Below, piece after piece: positions 52,674-61,933 of a stretch of DNA of 64,000 nucleotides (position 1 is the first letter of the stretch; each line of letters begins with the position of its first letter). The position numbers and the translations under genes are program-made. Under the pieces are notes generated by a model. The model worked only from the letters and a program-made list of their open reading frames with translations. It searched no databases and was not told where the DNA came from. Source of the DNA: JBPRGH01 sp051418055 (GTDB lineage: Bacteria; Bacteroidota; Bacteroidia; Cytophagales; Cyclobacteriaceae); the NCBI GenBank assembly GCA_051418055.1, contig JBPRGH010000072.1, positions 62,001 to 126,000 of the forward strand. Direction: 5' to 3'.

Positions 52674-53306
52674 ATGTATCCCGGTCTACGCGCTTATATT
52701 GAAGAAATAGCAAAAGATTTTTTTATCATTTCAGATGAAAGAAAAATCATCCTGCAAAAAATTGCAGCTTATATAAAAAAGAAGGAGAAATCAGGAAAAT
52801 CTGCAAGGCTTGTTTTTATCTGCACGCATAACAGCCGAAGAAGTCATCTAAGCCAGATCTGGGCAGAAACCGCAGCATATTACTATAATATTAAAAATAT
52901 CTCAACATTCTCTGGTGGCACCGAAACAACAGCTTTTAATCCTCGTGCCGTGGCTGCAATAGAACGTGCAGGCTTTAAAGTTGAAAATCCGACGGTAGAT
53001 CGGGAGAATCCTGTTTATAAAATAACTTTTTCTGAAGATGGCCCTGTAATGGAATGCTTCTCTAAAAAATATGACCATCCGGTAAATCCTAATGATAATT
53101 TTGCTGCAATTATGACTTGCACAGAAGCTGATGAAAATTGTCCTTTAATTCCCGGAGCAGACTTACGGATCCCTCTCTCTTATACTGATCCTAAAGAAGC
53201 TGATGCTACAAAAGCTGAATCTAATGTATATGATGAACGCTGCCGCCAGATTGCAACAGAGATGTTTTATCTGATGTTTCTAAACCTCCGAGTCCTCCAT
53301 GAGTGA
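52674..53306 (+). CDS. arsC: ArsC-like arsenate reductase / low-molecular-weight phosphatase
   Basis: A 210-residue protein of the LMW protein-tyrosine-phosphatase fold with P-loop FICTHNSRRSHLSQIW (CX5R) and MTCTEADENCP as the probable resolving region. In an ars locus it most likely reduces arsenate to arsenite. The last residues (FLNLRVLHE) are encoded by the edge of the tandem array at 53292 and differ from what I expect after TEMFYLM, so the native C-terminus was replaced. The catalytic core is untouched. Confidence 0.88.
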   Translation: MYPGLRAYIEEIAKDFFIISDERKIILQKIAAYIKKKEKSGKSARLVFICTHNSRRSHLSQIWAETAAYYYNIKNISTFSGGTETTAFNPRAVAAIERAGFKVENPTVDRENPVYKITFSEDGPVMECFSKKYDHPVNPNDNFAAIMTCTEADENCPLIPGADLRIPLSYTDPKEADATKAESNVYDERCRQIATEMFYLMFLNLRVLHE

Positions 53307-53480
53307 CTCGGAGGGGAAGTCCTCCATGAGTGACTCGGAGGGGAAGTCCTCGATGAGTGACTCGGAGGGGAAGTCCTCGATGAGTGACCCGGAGGGGAAG
53401 TCCTCGATGAGTGACCCGGAGGGGAAGTCCTCGATGAGTGACGCGGAGGGGAAGTCCTCGATGAGTGACCCGGAGGGGAA
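53292..53480. repeat. 27-bp x 7 GC-rich tandem array
   Basis: Seven head-to-tail units of gtcctcgatgagtgacccgg+aggggaa with few substitutions (Cca/Cga, aCt/aCc/aCg). The first unit forms a hairpin with the preceding CCTCCGAGTC (53285-53294 against 53305-53314). The period is a multiple of three and no unit contains a stop in some frames, so long spurious frames open on both strands. There are no spacers, so it is not CRISPR. Confidence 0.92.
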
Positions 53481-53583
53481 GTCGAATAAAAAACCTCGGA
53501 GTGGCTTCGGGGGTGTCCTGCCGGGGGGCAGGCCGCGGGAGGAGTTCCTCCGAGTCCCCTGGCGGGTACTTCGGAGGAGAAGG
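53481..53583. other. GC-rich hairpin cluster after the tandem array
   Basis: CCTGCC-gggg-GGCAGG (53517-53532), GGAGGA-gt-TCCTCC (53538-53551), and CCTCCGAGT...ACTTCGGAGG (53548-53577) lie in succession. The final arm repeats the CCTCCGAGT that opens the array, so the whole 53285-53580 block looks like one element. Confidence 0.7.
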
Positions 53584-53627
53584 TAATACAACCTGATTTA
53601 CGTTTAGCAAAATTATCAACATAAAAA

Positions 53628-54683
53628 ATGGTTACTAAAACATCAAAAAGGCTTACATTTCTGGATCAATACCTCACGCTATGGATCTTTATAGCAATGG
53701 CTATCGGGGTAGGAATAGGATATCTTATTCCGTCAACACCGGAAGTCATTAATGCATTCTCCTATGGATCTACGAATATCCCTATTGCCATAGGACTTAT
53801 CCTGATGATGTACCCTCCCCTGGCAAAGGTTAATTACAGCCTCCTGCCTAAAGTGTTTAAAAACGTAAAAGTACTTTCAATTTCACTCCTGCTTAATTGG
53901 ATAATAGGGCCGCTGTTGATGTTTGCGCTGGCAATAACTTTTCTTTCCGATTACCCGGAATATATGGTAGGGCTTATTTTAATTGGCCTCGCCAGATGTA
54001 TTGCGATGGTACTGGTATGGAATGACCTTGCTGAAGGCAGCAGCGAATACGGTGCTGGTCTTGTTGCTTTAAACAGTATTTTTCAGGTATTTGCATATAG
54101 TTTTTATGCCTGGTTATTTATCACCAAACTCCCTCCAATATTTGGTTTTGAAGGAGCAATCATAGATATCTCCATTGCTACCATTGCAGAGAGTGTTGCT
54201 ATTTATTTAGGCATCCCTTTTTTAGCAGGTTTTCTTTCAAGGTTGATCCTGGTTCGCGTAAAAGGCGAAGAATGGTACAGACAAAAATTTCTCCCCGCCA
54301 TTTCTCCAATTACACTCATTTCCTTGCTATTTACAATTGTAGTAATGTTTTCTTTAAAAGGTGACCTAATAGTTCGCATTCCATTGGATGTGGTGAGAAT
54401 AGCCATACCATTACTGATCTATTTTGCTGCTATGTTCTTTATAGGGTTTTTCATCAGTAAAGCTCTTGGTGCAGATTATGAGAAAAACGCATCCATTTCC
54501 TTTACTGCAGCCGGTAATAATTTTGAATTGGCAATTGCTGTGGCCATTGCTGTTTTTGGCATTAATTCAGGACAAGCATTCACAGGTGTTATAGGTCCTT
54601 TGGTTGAAGTTCCTGCTTTAATTCTTTTGGTACGTGTTGCTTTCTGGCTGAGAGATAAGTATTATTTGAAAATTTCGGTTTAA
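53628..54683 (+). CDS. acr3: ACR3-family arsenite efflux transporter
   Basis: A 351-residue membrane protein with ten hydrophobic segments that extrudes arsenite by proton motive force. LDQYLTLWIFIAMAIGVGIGY, GLILMMYPPLAKV, and GLARCIAMVLVWNDLA with its conserved Cys mark the ACR3 family. SFTAAGNNFELAIAVAIAVFG near the end is the second conserved core. It is the effector of the ars locus, but the GC-rich block separates it from arsC, so expression may depend on read-through. Confidence 0.95.
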   Translation: MVTKTSKRLTFLDQYLTLWIFIAMAIGVGIGYLIPSTPEVINAFSYGSTNIPIAIGLILMMYPPLAKVNYSLLPKVFKNVKVLSISLLLNWIIGPLLMFALAITFLSDYPEYMVGLILIGLARCIAMVLVWNDLAEGSSEYGAGLVALNSIFQVFAYSFYAWLFITKLPPIFGFEGAIIDISIATIAESVAIYLGIPFLAGFLSRLILVRVKGEEWYRQKFLPAISPITLISLLFTIVVMFSLKGDLIVRIPLDVVRIAIPLLIYFAAMFFIGFFISKALGADYEKNASISFTAAGNNFELAIAVAIAVFGINSGQAFTGVIGPLVEVPALILLVRVAFWLRDKYYLKISV

Positions 54684-54693
54684 AACCTCAAGG

Positions 54694-54736
54694 GTGGTCT
54701 GTCGGGGGACAGACCACTGGTGGGGGACAGACCACT
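54694..54736. repeat. family-2 palindrome plus an extra right half
   Basis: GTGGTCTGTC-gggg-GACAGACCAC (54694-54717) followed by a second GGGGGACAGACCAC (54722-54735). Confidence 0.85.
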
Positions 54737-54761
54737 GGTGGGGTGTTTTCAGTCAGACATA

Positions 54762-54793
54762 AAAAAATCCCCACCAAAAGGCAGGGATTTTTT
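54762..54793. terminator. bidirectional intrinsic terminator
   Basis: AAAAAATCCC (54762-54771) pairs with GGGATTTTTT (54784-54793), with a 12-nt loop containing further pairing. A- and T-runs on both sides fit the convergent acr3 and TonB receptor genes. Confidence 0.85.
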
Positions 54794-54834
54794 ATAACTA
54801 ATAGGCCATTAAGCTTTACCCAAAACAAGAAAAA

Positions 54835-57339
54835 TTATTTCCAATCAAGCTGTACTTTCATTTCGGCCATTATTAACCTGCCGATCATTGGAGAACCTAC
54901 AAATTCTCGCTGATCTACATTAAATAAATTAGTCACTGAAGTACCGAAATGGAATGTGTCACTTATTTTATATCCTGCAGCAAGATCCACTGTAGTAAAT
55001 CCACCTAATGGTCCGTGATTATAAAGGAATCCAGATTCACGGGTCCCTGCTCCTTCGGCAGTAGCTATTTGTTGACCTGAACGGAAATCATATTCCGGTA
55101 CCCATCGTACATTTAATGAGGCAGAAAATTTCTTATTCAACAGATCAAATGCTGATACATTAAAGTTTGCACGATGATTTGGAGCATTTAAAGTACGTAA
55201 ACTGGCTCTTGTTGCCGGAGAAAGATTCTGTAAGGCAGGGTCATATTCAAACTTATCTTCATCTGTGATATCAGAATTGAAATACATGTATTTACCACCT
55301 ATACTTATATTCTTATTCAGACTATAGTTCAATCCGATGTCACCACCATAAGAATTAACTTCACCATAGTTCAGGTAAGTAAGGTGCAAATAACCATAAT
55401 CAGCAGGAAGTTCCGTATCTCCTTTCATTAAGATCTGCTCACCATTAATAGATAATGTAGGTAAATCCACAGCAAAAAGAGCAACCGCAGGGCTTATGAA
55501 ATCACGGCTTTTAGATGTCCACGCAGTAAAGTCTACAGATAAATTAGAAGTTAGATCTCCTTTATAACCAAACTCATAGGTCTGTACTTTTTCAGGCTGC
55601 AAAGGGTCGATCACTCGTGTATCACCATAAGTAAACTGTCCCGTAACTAAACTCTGGCTGTACTCTCTTACTGTTAAACCCTCGCCACTTCCTATAAGGG
55701 CTCCACCAGGGAAAGGATACAGGAACTGAAGGAATTGAATTGAAGGGGCAGCATAGGCACGACTATAAGAGATCCGGAAATTACCCTCTCCTGCTCTTGC
55801 TGTCAGCGCTAATCTTGGGCTGAATTGTGTTTCATACAGCTCATGCTTATCAACTCTCGCAGCACCAACAAATTTAAACCTGTCAGCGAATGGTTTTTCA
55901 ACCTGTAATACAGCACCATATTGCGTTAACTCAATTGGGCCGTCTACATCATATAAATATGTTCCTTCACTATCCGCCTGGTCACGCTGGAAACTCAGCC
56001 CACCAACAACATAAAGGTCTTTACCAATTGTATTATTATACTGCACTTCAGCATTAAAACGCTGGCTGTTATCTATAAAACCAGGGAACCCTAATCCACC
56101 CTCTTCTACAGGAAGTAAAGATTTCCTGCCTGCTTCAGCCTCAGTTTCACCAGCAGCCAATAACCTATGATAATTTGTGGTTCTGCCGTTGATCTGATAG
56201 GTATAGCCGGCATCATTCCAGGTATTATAAACAGTAGCATACCAGTTCTCAGAAACCAGACGCGCATTCAGATATTGAAAATTCCATCCGTCAATCTGAT
56301 TTCTTCCAAGGTTCGTTACACCAATATTAGATCCCTGTCCGTAACCATAGTCAAGGATGATATCCGTTGTATTATTTACTTCATAGTAAAGGGCTGCGTT
56401 ATATCTCATTATCTCAAAACCAAAATCAGGCTCATATTCCGGAACAGCACCAACACCTGCAACATAAACACTATCTACAAATTCAAAATCTTCACCCTTT
56501 GTATATTCAAAATTTGCTTTAAAAGAAATAGGAACATTGTCAAATGCCTGTGCATGTCTTGCTCTGAACGATGTCTGGCTCTGATTCCCTGCCCCTAATA
56601 CTATTGTCGTCCCTTCAGAAGTACGTGGATCTTTTGTTATGGTATTTACAACTCCGGCATGCGCATTGGGGCCATAAAGAGCTGAAGCCGGCCCTAAAAC
56701 TACCTCCATACGTTCGATATCTTCTTTAATGATTGTATTATAAATACCAGCAGGTAATCCGGTACCTCCGGGAAGCATACCATTACGGCCGTCATTTAAT
56801 TGAAGCATCCGCACATTAAAAGCACTGTTAAATCCCCGTGCGTTAATACCAACACCTACGACACCTGAGCGTACAACTTCTACACCTTGTACTCTTGTTA
56901 AAAATTCACCGACATTATATGTAGGGATCTGATCGAGATCTTTAGATGTAATAGCAGAAACAGATGCAGGAGCTTCAGTTATACGCTCTGCCCGTCGGGT
57001 AACAGAAACAACAACTTCATTCATCATACTTATCGATGGATTCATTTGCAATGTCTCCAGGGATATATCACTTCCTCCGGCTACCTCTTTACTAATTGTT
57101 TCATACCCAATAAAACTAAACAGCAAAGTAACACCTTCATTGTTAGCTACTTTTACCTCATAAGAGCCATCCACACCAGTTATAACTCCTATTTTAGTAT
57201 CTTTAATCACCACGTTGACACCTGTCATAGGTTCACCGCTTTCGACATCCACTACCTTTCCTGAGATAGTATATTGTGCCATAATGGGCGCAATCCCCAA
57301 AAAGAGAAATACGCAGGTTATGATGTAAAACTTGTTCAT
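54835..57339 (-). CDS. TonB-dependent receptor
   Basis: An 834-residue outer-membrane active transporter. Signal peptide (about 1-21), carboxypeptidase-regulatory-like domain (YTISGKVVDVESGEPMTGVNVVIKDT, about 22-110), plug domain (about 115-245; SVSAITSKDLDQIPTYNVGEFL, GINARGFNSAFNVRML, DIERMEVVLGPASALYG), then a barrel ending in the outer-membrane signal KVQLDWK. No SusD partner follows, so it is not a SusC/D pair. Its neighbour is an exported alpha/beta hydrolase 11 bp upstream. The substrate is unknown. Confidence 0.94.
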   Translation of the reverse strand: MNKFYIITCVFLFLGIAPIMAQYTISGKVVDVESGEPMTGVNVVIKDTKIGVITGVDGSYEVKVANNEGVTLLFSFIGYETISKEVAGGSDISLETLQMNPSISMMNEVVVSVTRRAERITEAPASVSAITSKDLDQIPTYNVGEFLTRVQGVEVVRSGVVGVGINARGFNSAFNVRMLQLNDGRNGMLPGGTGLPAGIYNTIIKEDIERMEVVLGPASALYGPNAHAGVVNTITKDPRTSEGTTIVLGAGNQSQTSFRARHAQAFDNVPISFKANFEYTKGEDFEFVDSVYVAGVGAVPEYEPDFGFEIMRYNAALYYEVNNTTDIILDYGYGQGSNIGVTNLGRNQIDGWNFQYLNARLVSENWYATVYNTWNDAGYTYQINGRTTNYHRLLAAGETEAEAGRKSLLPVEEGGLGFPGFIDNSQRFNAEVQYNNTIGKDLYVVGGLSFQRDQADSEGTYLYDVDGPIELTQYGAVLQVEKPFADRFKFVGAARVDKHELYETQFSPRLALTARAGEGNFRISYSRAYAAPSIQFLQFLYPFPGGALIGSGEGLTVREYSQSLVTGQFTYGDTRVIDPLQPEKVQTYEFGYKGDLTSNLSVDFTAWTSKSRDFISPAVALFAVDLPTLSINGEQILMKGDTELPADYGYLHLTYLNYGEVNSYGGDIGLNYSLNKNISIGGKYMYFNSDITDEDKFEYDPALQNLSPATRASLRTLNAPNHRANFNVSAFDLLNKKFSASLNVRWVPEYDFRSGQQIATAEGAGTRESGFLYNHGPLGGFTTVDLAAGYKISDTFHFGTSVTNLFNVDQREFVGSPMIGRLIMAEMKVQLDWK

Positions 57340-57350
57340 AATGTATTGGT

Positions 57351-58310
57351 TTAGTTCTGGTTAGTTCTGTTTAAAAATTGTTTAATTAATGTATTTGCTA
57401 TTTCCGGTTGTTCAAAATGCACAAAATGCCCTGCCTCATCAATCAATTTTACAGTAGCAGAAGGAAATTGCTTTTGGGCAAGCTCAGCTACATCTACAGT
57501 AGTCAGTGCAGGATGCATGTAGCGATTAGGGATTAGCAGGTCCTCTTTTCCATATAGGACCATTACCGGTAAGTTAATCTCTGAAAGACGTTCAAAAACC
57601 GGTTCGTTAAGCATACCACGAACACCTTCCACCACCACATGGCAGTAGTCTAAAAACCGGATATCTTCTTTTATAATCATCCGGTCATCATACATGAACT
57701 CTGCATCTTCAGGCATTTTAAAGAAATTCAGCGCCAGATTATTACGATACTGTTCATCGGAAACCCCTGCTACCTGTTCCGGTGTCATGGCAAAGAAAAC
57801 GCTCTTTTCCTCTTCCGTGAATGTTTCAATACCGGCCGGAGCCATTAACATCAGCGAAGTGATTTTTTCAGGCTGCTTTAATGCCATATGAATCGCAATT
57901 TGACCTCCCATTGAATGACCGGCGATATTAAATTGATCTACCTCCAATGCATCCATTAATTCAAAAAGTGAGTTGGCATGGAAAGACATATCTGCTGCAA
58001 ATTTTCCTTTGGATGATTTTCCGTAGCCTATAAGATCAACCACAATACATCTGTAGCTCTTCTTAATCTCATTTACATTTTTATACCATGCCGGTGCATA
58101 GCTGCCCATTCCATGGATAAAAAGTATTACCTCACCTTCTCCTTCATCAGCATAAGCAATTTGCAGGTCACCGTCTAACTGACGGAGTTTCATTTCATAA
58201 GGATATTGTAAAGCATCAAACTTCTCTTGTGCTATGGTTTCCATAGATGACATGCCGCAGGCACAGATAATTGTGTAAAATATTATTTTATGTAAAGCTT
58301 TTACAGCCAT
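57351..58310 (-). CDS. exported alpha/beta hydrolase
   Basis: A 319-residue hydrolase with a signal sequence (KIIFYTIICACGMSSMETIAQ; the Cys may be a lipobox). It has oxyanion HGMGSYAPAW, nucleophile GHSMGG, acid in LYGKEDLLIP and base in EAGHFVHFEQPE, a complete triad. The TonB receptor starts 11 bp downstream on the same strand. The pair suggests that an ester or lactone is hydrolysed in the envelope before or after import. Confidence 0.9.
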   Translation of the reverse strand: MAVKALHKIIFYTIICACGMSSMETIAQEKFDALQYPYEMKLRQLDGDLQIAYADEGEGEVILFIHGMGSYAPAWYKNVNEIKKSYRCIVVDLIGYGKSSKGKFAADMSFHANSLFELMDALEVDQFNIAGHSMGGQIAIHMALKQPEKITSLMLMAPAGIETFTEEEKSVFFAMTPEQVAGVSDEQYRNNLALNFFKMPEDAEFMYDDRMIIKEDIRFLDYCHVVVEGVRGMLNEPVFERLSEINLPVMVLYGKEDLLIPNRYMHPALTTVDVAELAQKQFPSATVKLIDEAGHFVHFEQPEIANTLIKQFLNRTNQN

Positions 58311-58470
58311 ATAAATGTGAACAAAAATTATTAAGTGCTAAAGTATTAATCTGATTGGAAGAAGAAATATAAAATTTAATTACCCTGAGGTTGACTTTTA
58401 TCCTTTCAGAGAGATAAAAATGCTAATAATTGCAGTATATATATTATTTAACGCAAATAAATAGGTGTGA

Positions 58471-59883
58471 CTAAGGCAAAACAACCTCTGGGATTTTTTT
58501 CTTCACCTCCTCCTTAAGCTCTGATATCACTTTACTCTGATGGCTTTTCTTATCATTACTTTTCAGGAACTCATTTAAAAAATCATTGACAGCTTTTATT
58601 TCAATCTTTTCAGTTTTATAAAGGGAGCATTTCTGGTACCATTCAATTATGGCCGTTGAATTTATCTTATGCAGGTATTTTTTCTCTTTCTCTATCAAGC
58701 CAAGTTTGTCGATATAGCTAAGTATCTTCTTATACTCACCCTGAAGAAATAAAGCACGAAAGAAAACGCTGAAATACAGATGCCATCGGTGCTGTAATAT
58801 TTCCTCCTTATGGGCAAGAAGGAATATCTCCGCATGCTGAATTGCCTCCCTCAGCTGATTTGTCTTTGTTAAACATGTGATATATGCTGCCGTAAAGCTC
58901 GTCCTGTGGTGAAAATTAGAAGTATGCTTTGTATCAGGAAAAACCTTATGCATTAATTTCAGAGCCTCCTCCACCTTTCCTTTTTTCAGAAGGACAGCAG
59001 TTAAATTATTTACATAATGGATGTAGTCACTATTCTTTACACTTATTGATAGCCACCCGTACTTCTCTGCCAGATCCAGCTGGTTTGCCTTTGAATGATA
59101 AAGAAGACGATTTCCGTAGTAATTTATGAGAATTCTTCTGCTGTAAAACTGACCGGAGATCAGGATTGGCTCAATTTCATCAAAAAGAGCCTCCATTTTT
59201 TCTTTTGAATTATAGTTGTAGTAGAGAAAGACCAATCTTACCAATGCATAGTACCTGTTCATGCCGTCCATAATGGGATCACGAAAAATGGTTAATAACC
59301 AGCTCTCCCACTGACGAGATTCTTTTTCATTAAAGGAATATTGTTGAATAATATCATGTGTAGCCTCCTGGATCCGTGTATATACCAGCCTGCAGTGATC
59401 ATAATGCGATTTATGGCGATGAATAAACTCTACAATTATTTTGTATTCCTTATGACGCATGCGCACGAGCAGAAAGTTTAGGAAATTCAGTCCCAGCTCA
59501 TAGCGCTTCATGAAATAGTAGTGATCCTGATTAGTTTCTTTAATAATAGAAAGCAGCTCTTTTTCCTGCTCCTGTGAAAGATCATCGTTCATTAGCTGAC
59601 GTTCCAGATTTACCAGCTTTTCAAATTCCAGGTCTACATCCGCCTGCTCCAGCCTTCCCTGCATCCATCGCATCATACGGGAGTATTTACGTTTATCTAC
59701 ATGTGTACTAAATGCAGATTCATCGGTTTCCTTACTTACAAAAGCCTGGGTCTGCTGTAAAATATTTAAATTTTCCAGGTCATCGAACTGCTGGATATTG
59801 AGCAAATAAAGCAATTCGTGTGGTAAAAGACCTGATGCAAATTCAGTAAACTTCTTAAGCTTTTTCTTCTTCATAACCTTCAT
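58471..59883 (-). CDS. large helical-repeat (TPR-like) protein, unknown function
   Basis: A 470-residue protein without a signal peptide, almost entirely helical with degenerate TPR-like pairs (LYHSKANQLDLAEKYGWLSISVK, YVNNLTAVLLKKGKVEEALKLMHKVFP, FLQGEYKKILSYIDKLGL). The N-terminus (about 1-110) is charged and could be a coiled coil. No enzymatic motif was recognised. It is separated by 160 bp from the hydrolase-TonB pair. Confidence 0.75.
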   Translation of the reverse strand: MKVMKKKKLKKFTEFASGLLPHELLYLLNIQQFDDLENLNILQQTQAFVSKETDESAFSTHVDKRKYSRMMRWMQGRLEQADVDLEFEKLVNLERQLMNDDLSQEQEKELLSIIKETNQDHYYFMKRYELGLNFLNFLLVRMRHKEYKIIVEFIHRHKSHYDHCRLVYTRIQEATHDIIQQYSFNEKESRQWESWLLTIFRDPIMDGMNRYYALVRLVFLYYNYNSKEKMEALFDEIEPILISGQFYSRRILINYYGNRLLYHSKANQLDLAEKYGWLSISVKNSDYIHYVNNLTAVLLKKGKVEEALKLMHKVFPDTKHTSNFHHRTSFTAAYITCLTKTNQLREAIQHAEIFLLAHKEEILQHRWHLYFSVFFRALFLQGEYKKILSYIDKLGLIEKEKKYLHKINSTAIIEWYQKCSLYKTEKIEIKAVNDFLNEFLKSNDKKSHQSKVISELKEEVKKKIPEVVLP

Positions 59884-60044
59884 TCCTGAAGATAATTATT
59901 TAGTTAAGAAAGAGGAACTGAAGGGTAATAATTTTTTCCCGGGCTATGATTATTTAAGCTGCTTCAAATAGAAATATGTGCTATAAACCGAGTAAGATTT
60001 CTCTCTTCGCAAGCCTGTTGGTGATAAAGCTGTAGGTTTCGCAA

Positions 60045-60418
60045 GCTACGTTCGAAATGACCGAGAAATATATGAAAATCGTCATTACGAGGAGGCATCG
60101 TAAACTTTAAGAATTTTATTTAGCGCTTTGTGCCGACGAAGTAATCTTTCCTTTTATTTGACGAGATTCCTTCAGTCGCATTTTGCTCATGCAAAACCCA
60201 ATAATTTACATGCTCCTTCGGAATGACGATAAAAAAACTAAATCTCCTTTTCCCGTCATCATGATGAAAATAGAGATTTATTAATTCGAAGCTTAAGCGT
60301 AGAAGGATTCCTCCTCGATTGACCAGATTGCCGCAGTCGCTTCTCTAATTATTCACTGCGATTTTTATTCTTCCTGCTCCTTCGCAATGACGGTAAAAAA
60401 GCTACGTTCGAAATGACC
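60045..60418. repeat. interspersed repeat with GTCATTxCGAGG/CTCCTTCGxAATGAC arms, two units
   Basis: Unit 1 opens with atcgtcattacgaggaggca (about 60079) and closes with tgctccttcggaatgacgat (to 60230), which are reverse complements with four mismatches. Unit 2 (about 60254-60393) closes with ctgctccttcgcaatgacgg. Both lie between direct copies of gctacgttcgaaatgacc (60045-60062 and 60401-60418). Similar GTCATTGCGAGG elements are widespread in bacteria. The 541-bp gap holds no gene. Confidence 0.8.
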
Positions 60419-60424
60419 ATTTTT

Positions 60425-61933
60425 TTAGGCTGACTTAGGGCCGGCCAAAGCAGTTAACTTCTTACGATCGATTTTACCAGTATCATTTTTCGGTAGCTCT
60501 TTCATAAACACAAAATATTTAGGCACTTTAAATTTTGCAAGACCGGCTTTACAGAACGACAGCAGCTCCTCCTCTCCTGCTTTTTCTCCAGGCTTTATAA
60601 CCACATAAGCCTTCCCTGACTCACCCCATTTTTCATCCGGAACGCCTACAACCACTGCTTCACTTACCGCAGGATGCTGCATGAGCCGCTTTTCTACCTC
60701 TGCGGGATATACATTTTCCCCACCTGAGATATACATGTTCTTTATTCTATCCACCACATACAGGTATCCATCCTCATCTTTTTTAAGGATATCACCTGTT
60801 TTAAACCATCCTTCACAAAAAGCTTTTTTAGTTGCTTCGACATTCTTCCAGTATCCGGGTGTAACCATTGGGCCCCTTAGCCAGAGTTCTCCGCTTTCAT
60901 TGGCGGCTGTCTCAGTACCTGCTTCATTTATAAGCTTTGTCTCCACATAAAAATTTGGAAATCCTATACTCCCTCTTTTCCTTATTGCATCCTCCGCTTC
61001 CAGTGATGTGATATTTGGCCCTGCCTCTGTCAATCCATAACCCTGCCTGATGGGAACCCCCCTTTCTGCCCATTTCTCAATAACAGGTATAGGTAACGCT
61101 TCTCCCCCAACAATCATATAACGCAGACTGGAGAAGTCAGTCGTATTAAATTCCTCTGCATCCATCATCATCTTTACCATGGTAGGAACGGCCATAAATA
61201 TGCTGATTTCTTCTTCCTTCAGAAAATTCAGCGCCTGGGAAGCATCAAATTTTGACTGCAGGATAACAGTCCCTCCAAAATGTAATAAAGGAGTGCTTAA
61301 CACATTCCATCCTCCTGTATGAAAAGGTGGCATAACCATCAGGGTGCGGTCATCGCTGGTGACTTTTAGCCGCATTGCTGTATTCAGGCTATTCCAGAGC
61401 ATCATGCCGTGGGTATAGATAGCACCTTTTGGAAAACCTGTAGTGCCCGAAGTATATAGGATCATGCAGGGATGGCTTTCTTCAATGACCACTGAAGAAA
61501 AATTAGTATCCTCCTCCAGCACCTGTGAAATTTTCTCCGACAGCACAGACCAATAAATAGCTATATCCTTTATGTGGCCGGGAATATCGGTCAAAAGTGT
61601 TTCAAACTGTTTTTCAACTATTACTAAAGAAGGATCAGAATTTTGAATGAGATATGCGATTTCCGGAGCTGACAGGCGATAATTAACCGGCACCAGAATA
61701 ATTCCCATTTTTTGGGCAACGCTAAGCAACATGAAATATTCAGCACCAAATGTGGCAATAATAAATACCCGATCTCCTTTTTGAAGATTTAATTTGCCAT
61801 GAAACCAGGCCGCCAGACCTTTACCTCCCTTATCCAATTCACGATAAGTATAGGACGTATTTAAAGACAGATCTTTAACAGCTATCTTCTCAGGCAGATA
61901 CGTGCTCCATCGTTGAAACCAGTCTGTTATCAT
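60425..61933 (-). CDS. acyl-CoA ligase (AMP-binding, fatty-acyl type)
   Basis: A 502-residue ANL-superfamily enzyme that activates a carboxylic acid with ATP and CoA. It has ILYTSGTTGFPKG (P-loop), VPTMVKMMMDAEE, RQGYGLTEAGP (A5), GWFKTGDI (A7), DRIKNMYISGGENVYPAEVE (A8 hinge) and the catalytic Lys in PKNDTGKIDRKKL. The N-terminus (TDWFQRWSTYLPEKIAVKD) supports the given ATG although it overlaps the symporter gene by 44 bp. Long-chain or other acid specificity is open; the KAS III-like neighbour suggests lipid metabolism. Confidence 0.93.
   Translation of the reverse strand: MITDWFQRWSTYLPEKIAVKDLSLNTSYTYRELDKGGKGLAAWFHGKLNLQKGDRVFIIATFGAEYFMLLSVAQKMGIILVPVNYRLSAPEIAYLIQNSDPSLVIVEKQFETLLTDIPGHIKDIAIYWSVLSEKISQVLEEDTNFSSVVIEESHPCMILYTSGTTGFPKGAIYTHGMMLWNSLNTAMRLKVTSDDRTLMVMPPFHTGGWNVLSTPLLHFGGTVILQSKFDASQALNFLKEEEISIFMAVPTMVKMMMDAEEFNTTDFSSLRYMIVGGEALPIPVIEKWAERGVPIRQGYGLTEAGPNITSLEAEDAIRKRGSIGFPNFYVETKLINEAGTETAANESGELWLRGPMVTPGYWKNVEATKKAFCEGWFKTGDILKKDEDGYLYVVDRIKNMYISGGENVYPAEVEKRLMQHPAVSEAVVVGVPDEKWGESGKAYVVIKPGEKAGEEELLSFCKAGLAKFKVPKYFVFMKELPKNDTGKIDRKKLTALAGPKSA

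Noticed and set aside
53292..53480. Possible CRISPR array
   Set aside because: Units are directly abutting with no spacers, and no cas genes are present.
53299..53586. Long open frames on both strands over the tandem array (e.g. MSDSEGKSS repeats)
   Set aside because: The 27-bp period is a multiple of three, so stop-free frames arise automatically; there is no ribosome-binding site and no non-repetitive domain.
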